In this document: piece after piece, positions 5,095-5,512 of the stretch
How the letters are laid out: each line of letters starts with the position of its first letter
Numbering within the stretch: position 1 is the stretch's first letter
Assembly (NCBI GenBank): GCA_002327405.1
Contig: DCVO01000104.1
Coordinates: 1,194 to 6,705, forward strand
Length of the DNA: 5,512 nt
Reading direction: 5' to 3'
Source: Thiobacillus sp. UBA2186
GTDB taxonomy: Bacteria > Pseudomonadota > Gammaproteobacteria > Burkholderiales > Thiobacillaceae
Position numbers and translations under genes: made by a program
Notes under the pieces: model-generated
Told to the model about the DNA's origin: nothing
Seen by the model: only the letters and a program-made list of their open reading frames with translations
Database searches by the model: none

Positions 5095-5153
5095 GTAGGA
5101 GCGCCTTCCAAGGCGCGATGGGCCGTCGATCGCGGCGTGGACGCCGCTCCTAC
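5095..5153. repeat. REP-like inverted pair between cbbQ and cbbO
   Basis: Two head-to-head units begin GTAGGAGCG: one on the plus strand from 5095 and one on the minus strand from 5153. Each carries its own hairpin (GCGCC/GGCGC at 5101-5105 with 5112-5116; GCGGCGT/ACGCCGC at 5132-5138 with 5141-5147) followed by GCGAT. The outer ends also pair (GTAGGAGCG with CGCTCCTAC). The GTAGGAGCG...GCGAT pattern is familiar from extragenic palindromes of Pseudomonas, Xanthomonas and some betaproteobacteria. It fills nearly the whole cbbQ-cbbO spacer, and the cbbQ stop codon TAG (5152-5150) lies inside it. Confidence 0.87.
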
Positions 5154-5512
5154 AGGGCGAAGGTGGCATCGATCGCGTGATCCAGCGTCTCGCGGATGTC
5201 GGCGTCGTCGGTGATCGGGCGCACCAGCGCCATGCGGCAGGCGTCGCCCGCGGCCACGCCATCCTTGATCAGCGTCGCGGCGTACACCAGCAGGCGCGTG
5301 GAAATGCCTTCATCAAGGCCGTGGCCCTTGAGGTTGCGCGCGGTCTGGCCGATCTTCACCAGTTTGGCCGCGACGGCCGGATCGAGGCCGGTCTCCTTGG
5401 CCAGGATGGCGGTTTCCAGCCTGGCCTCGGGGTAGTCGAAGTCGAAGGCGGTGAAGCGCTGCTTGGTCGACTGTTTCAAGTCCTTCATCAGCGACTGGTA
5501 GCCGGGGTTGTA
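5150..5512 (-). CDS. cbbQ: RuBisCO activase AAA+ subunit CbbQ, C-terminal part
   Basis: CbbQ is a MoxR-family AAA+ ATPase that forms hexamers and, with CbbO, reactivates inhibited RuBisCO. The visible 120 residues are the C-terminal part of a protein usually about 260-270 long; the Walker A and B motifs lie beyond the right edge. The frame is open through the edge, beginning YNPGYQS, the sensor-1 region with its Asn. Next come the basic STKQRF motif (arginine-finger region), FDFDYPEARLE, then NLKGHGLDEGISTRLLVYAATLI, which holds the sensor-2 Arg, and PITDDADIRETLD near the end. These match the CbbQ/NorQ family throughout. The stop TAG lies inside a REP-like repeat, so the last two residues (Ala-Leu) and the stop may be repeat-derived or repeat-adjacent. 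cbbO follows in the same reading frame. NorQ is the alternative name; the RuBisCO context favours CbbQ. Confidence 0.9.
   Translation of the reverse strand, partial: YNPGYQSLMKDLKQSTKQRFTAFDFDYPEARLETAILAKETGLDPAVAAKLVKIGQTARNLKGHGLDEGISTRLLVYAATLIKDGVAAGDACRMALVRPITDDADIRETLDHAIDATFAL

Noticed and set aside
3953..5098. A 381-codon open frame on the plus strand opposite cbbO
   Set aside because: It is antisense to a well-supported cbbO/VWA gene, has no family-like motifs, and runs through the repeats; high GC makes such long shadows common.

Overview
The window looks like the chromosome of a chemolithoautotrophic or facultatively autotrophic proteobacterium, most likely a betaproteobacterium (Thiobacillus/Sulfuricella/Sulfuritalea-like; this is inference from gene content and high GC, not a database match). 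It is a Calvin-cycle locus. From left to right it holds: the 5' third of cbbL (form IA-type RuBisCO large subunit, minus strand, cut by the window edge); a divergent control region; cbbR (LysR-type regulator, plus); a small secreted glycine-zipper protein with a His-rich tail behind a sigma-54-type promoter (plus); a symmetrical terminator; a phnA/yjdM-family zinc-ribbon gene (minus); cbbO (VWA-domain RuBisCO activase partner, minus); and the 3' part of cbbQ (MoxR-type AAA+ activase, minus, cut by the right edge).

How the genes work together: CbbR is expected to control the divergently transcribed cbbL. CbbQ and CbbO together form a RuBisCO activase that removes tight-binding sugar phosphates from inhibited RuBisCO. 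cbbQO is not directly downstream of the visible cbbL. It lies on the far side of cbbR, so it may belong to a second RuBisCO cluster (for example cbbM) beyond the right edge, or the locus has been rearranged. phnA and the glycine-zipper gene have no obvious Calvin-cycle role.

I see no wholly new multi-gene system. The unusual feature is heavy colonisation of the RuBisCO regulatory and activase genes by small palindromic repeats. (1) A 115-bp element with 16-bp terminal inverted repeats (627-741) ends 4 nt before the cbbR ATG. It contains a C5TT tandem tract whose opposite strand is a strong G-quadruplex motif. (2) An 87-bp element (4204-4290) sits in frame inside cbbO, adds about 29 residues, and shares an exact 22-bp core with element 1 in inverted orientation. 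(3) A REP-like inverted pair (5095-5153) supplies the cbbQ stop codon and fills the cbbQ-cbbO spacer. (4) A diverged copy of the last 12 codons of cbbO (2626-2661) lies just downstream of the real cbbO stop, separated from it by a palindrome-rich segment. Neither cbbR nor cbbO has a recognisable Shine-Dalgarno sequence, because the repeats occupy the place where it should be.

No stretch longer than 300 bases lacks a gene. The longest gap is 489-745, the cbbL/cbbR control region. No tRNA, rRNA, CRISPR array or insertion-sequence transposase was seen.
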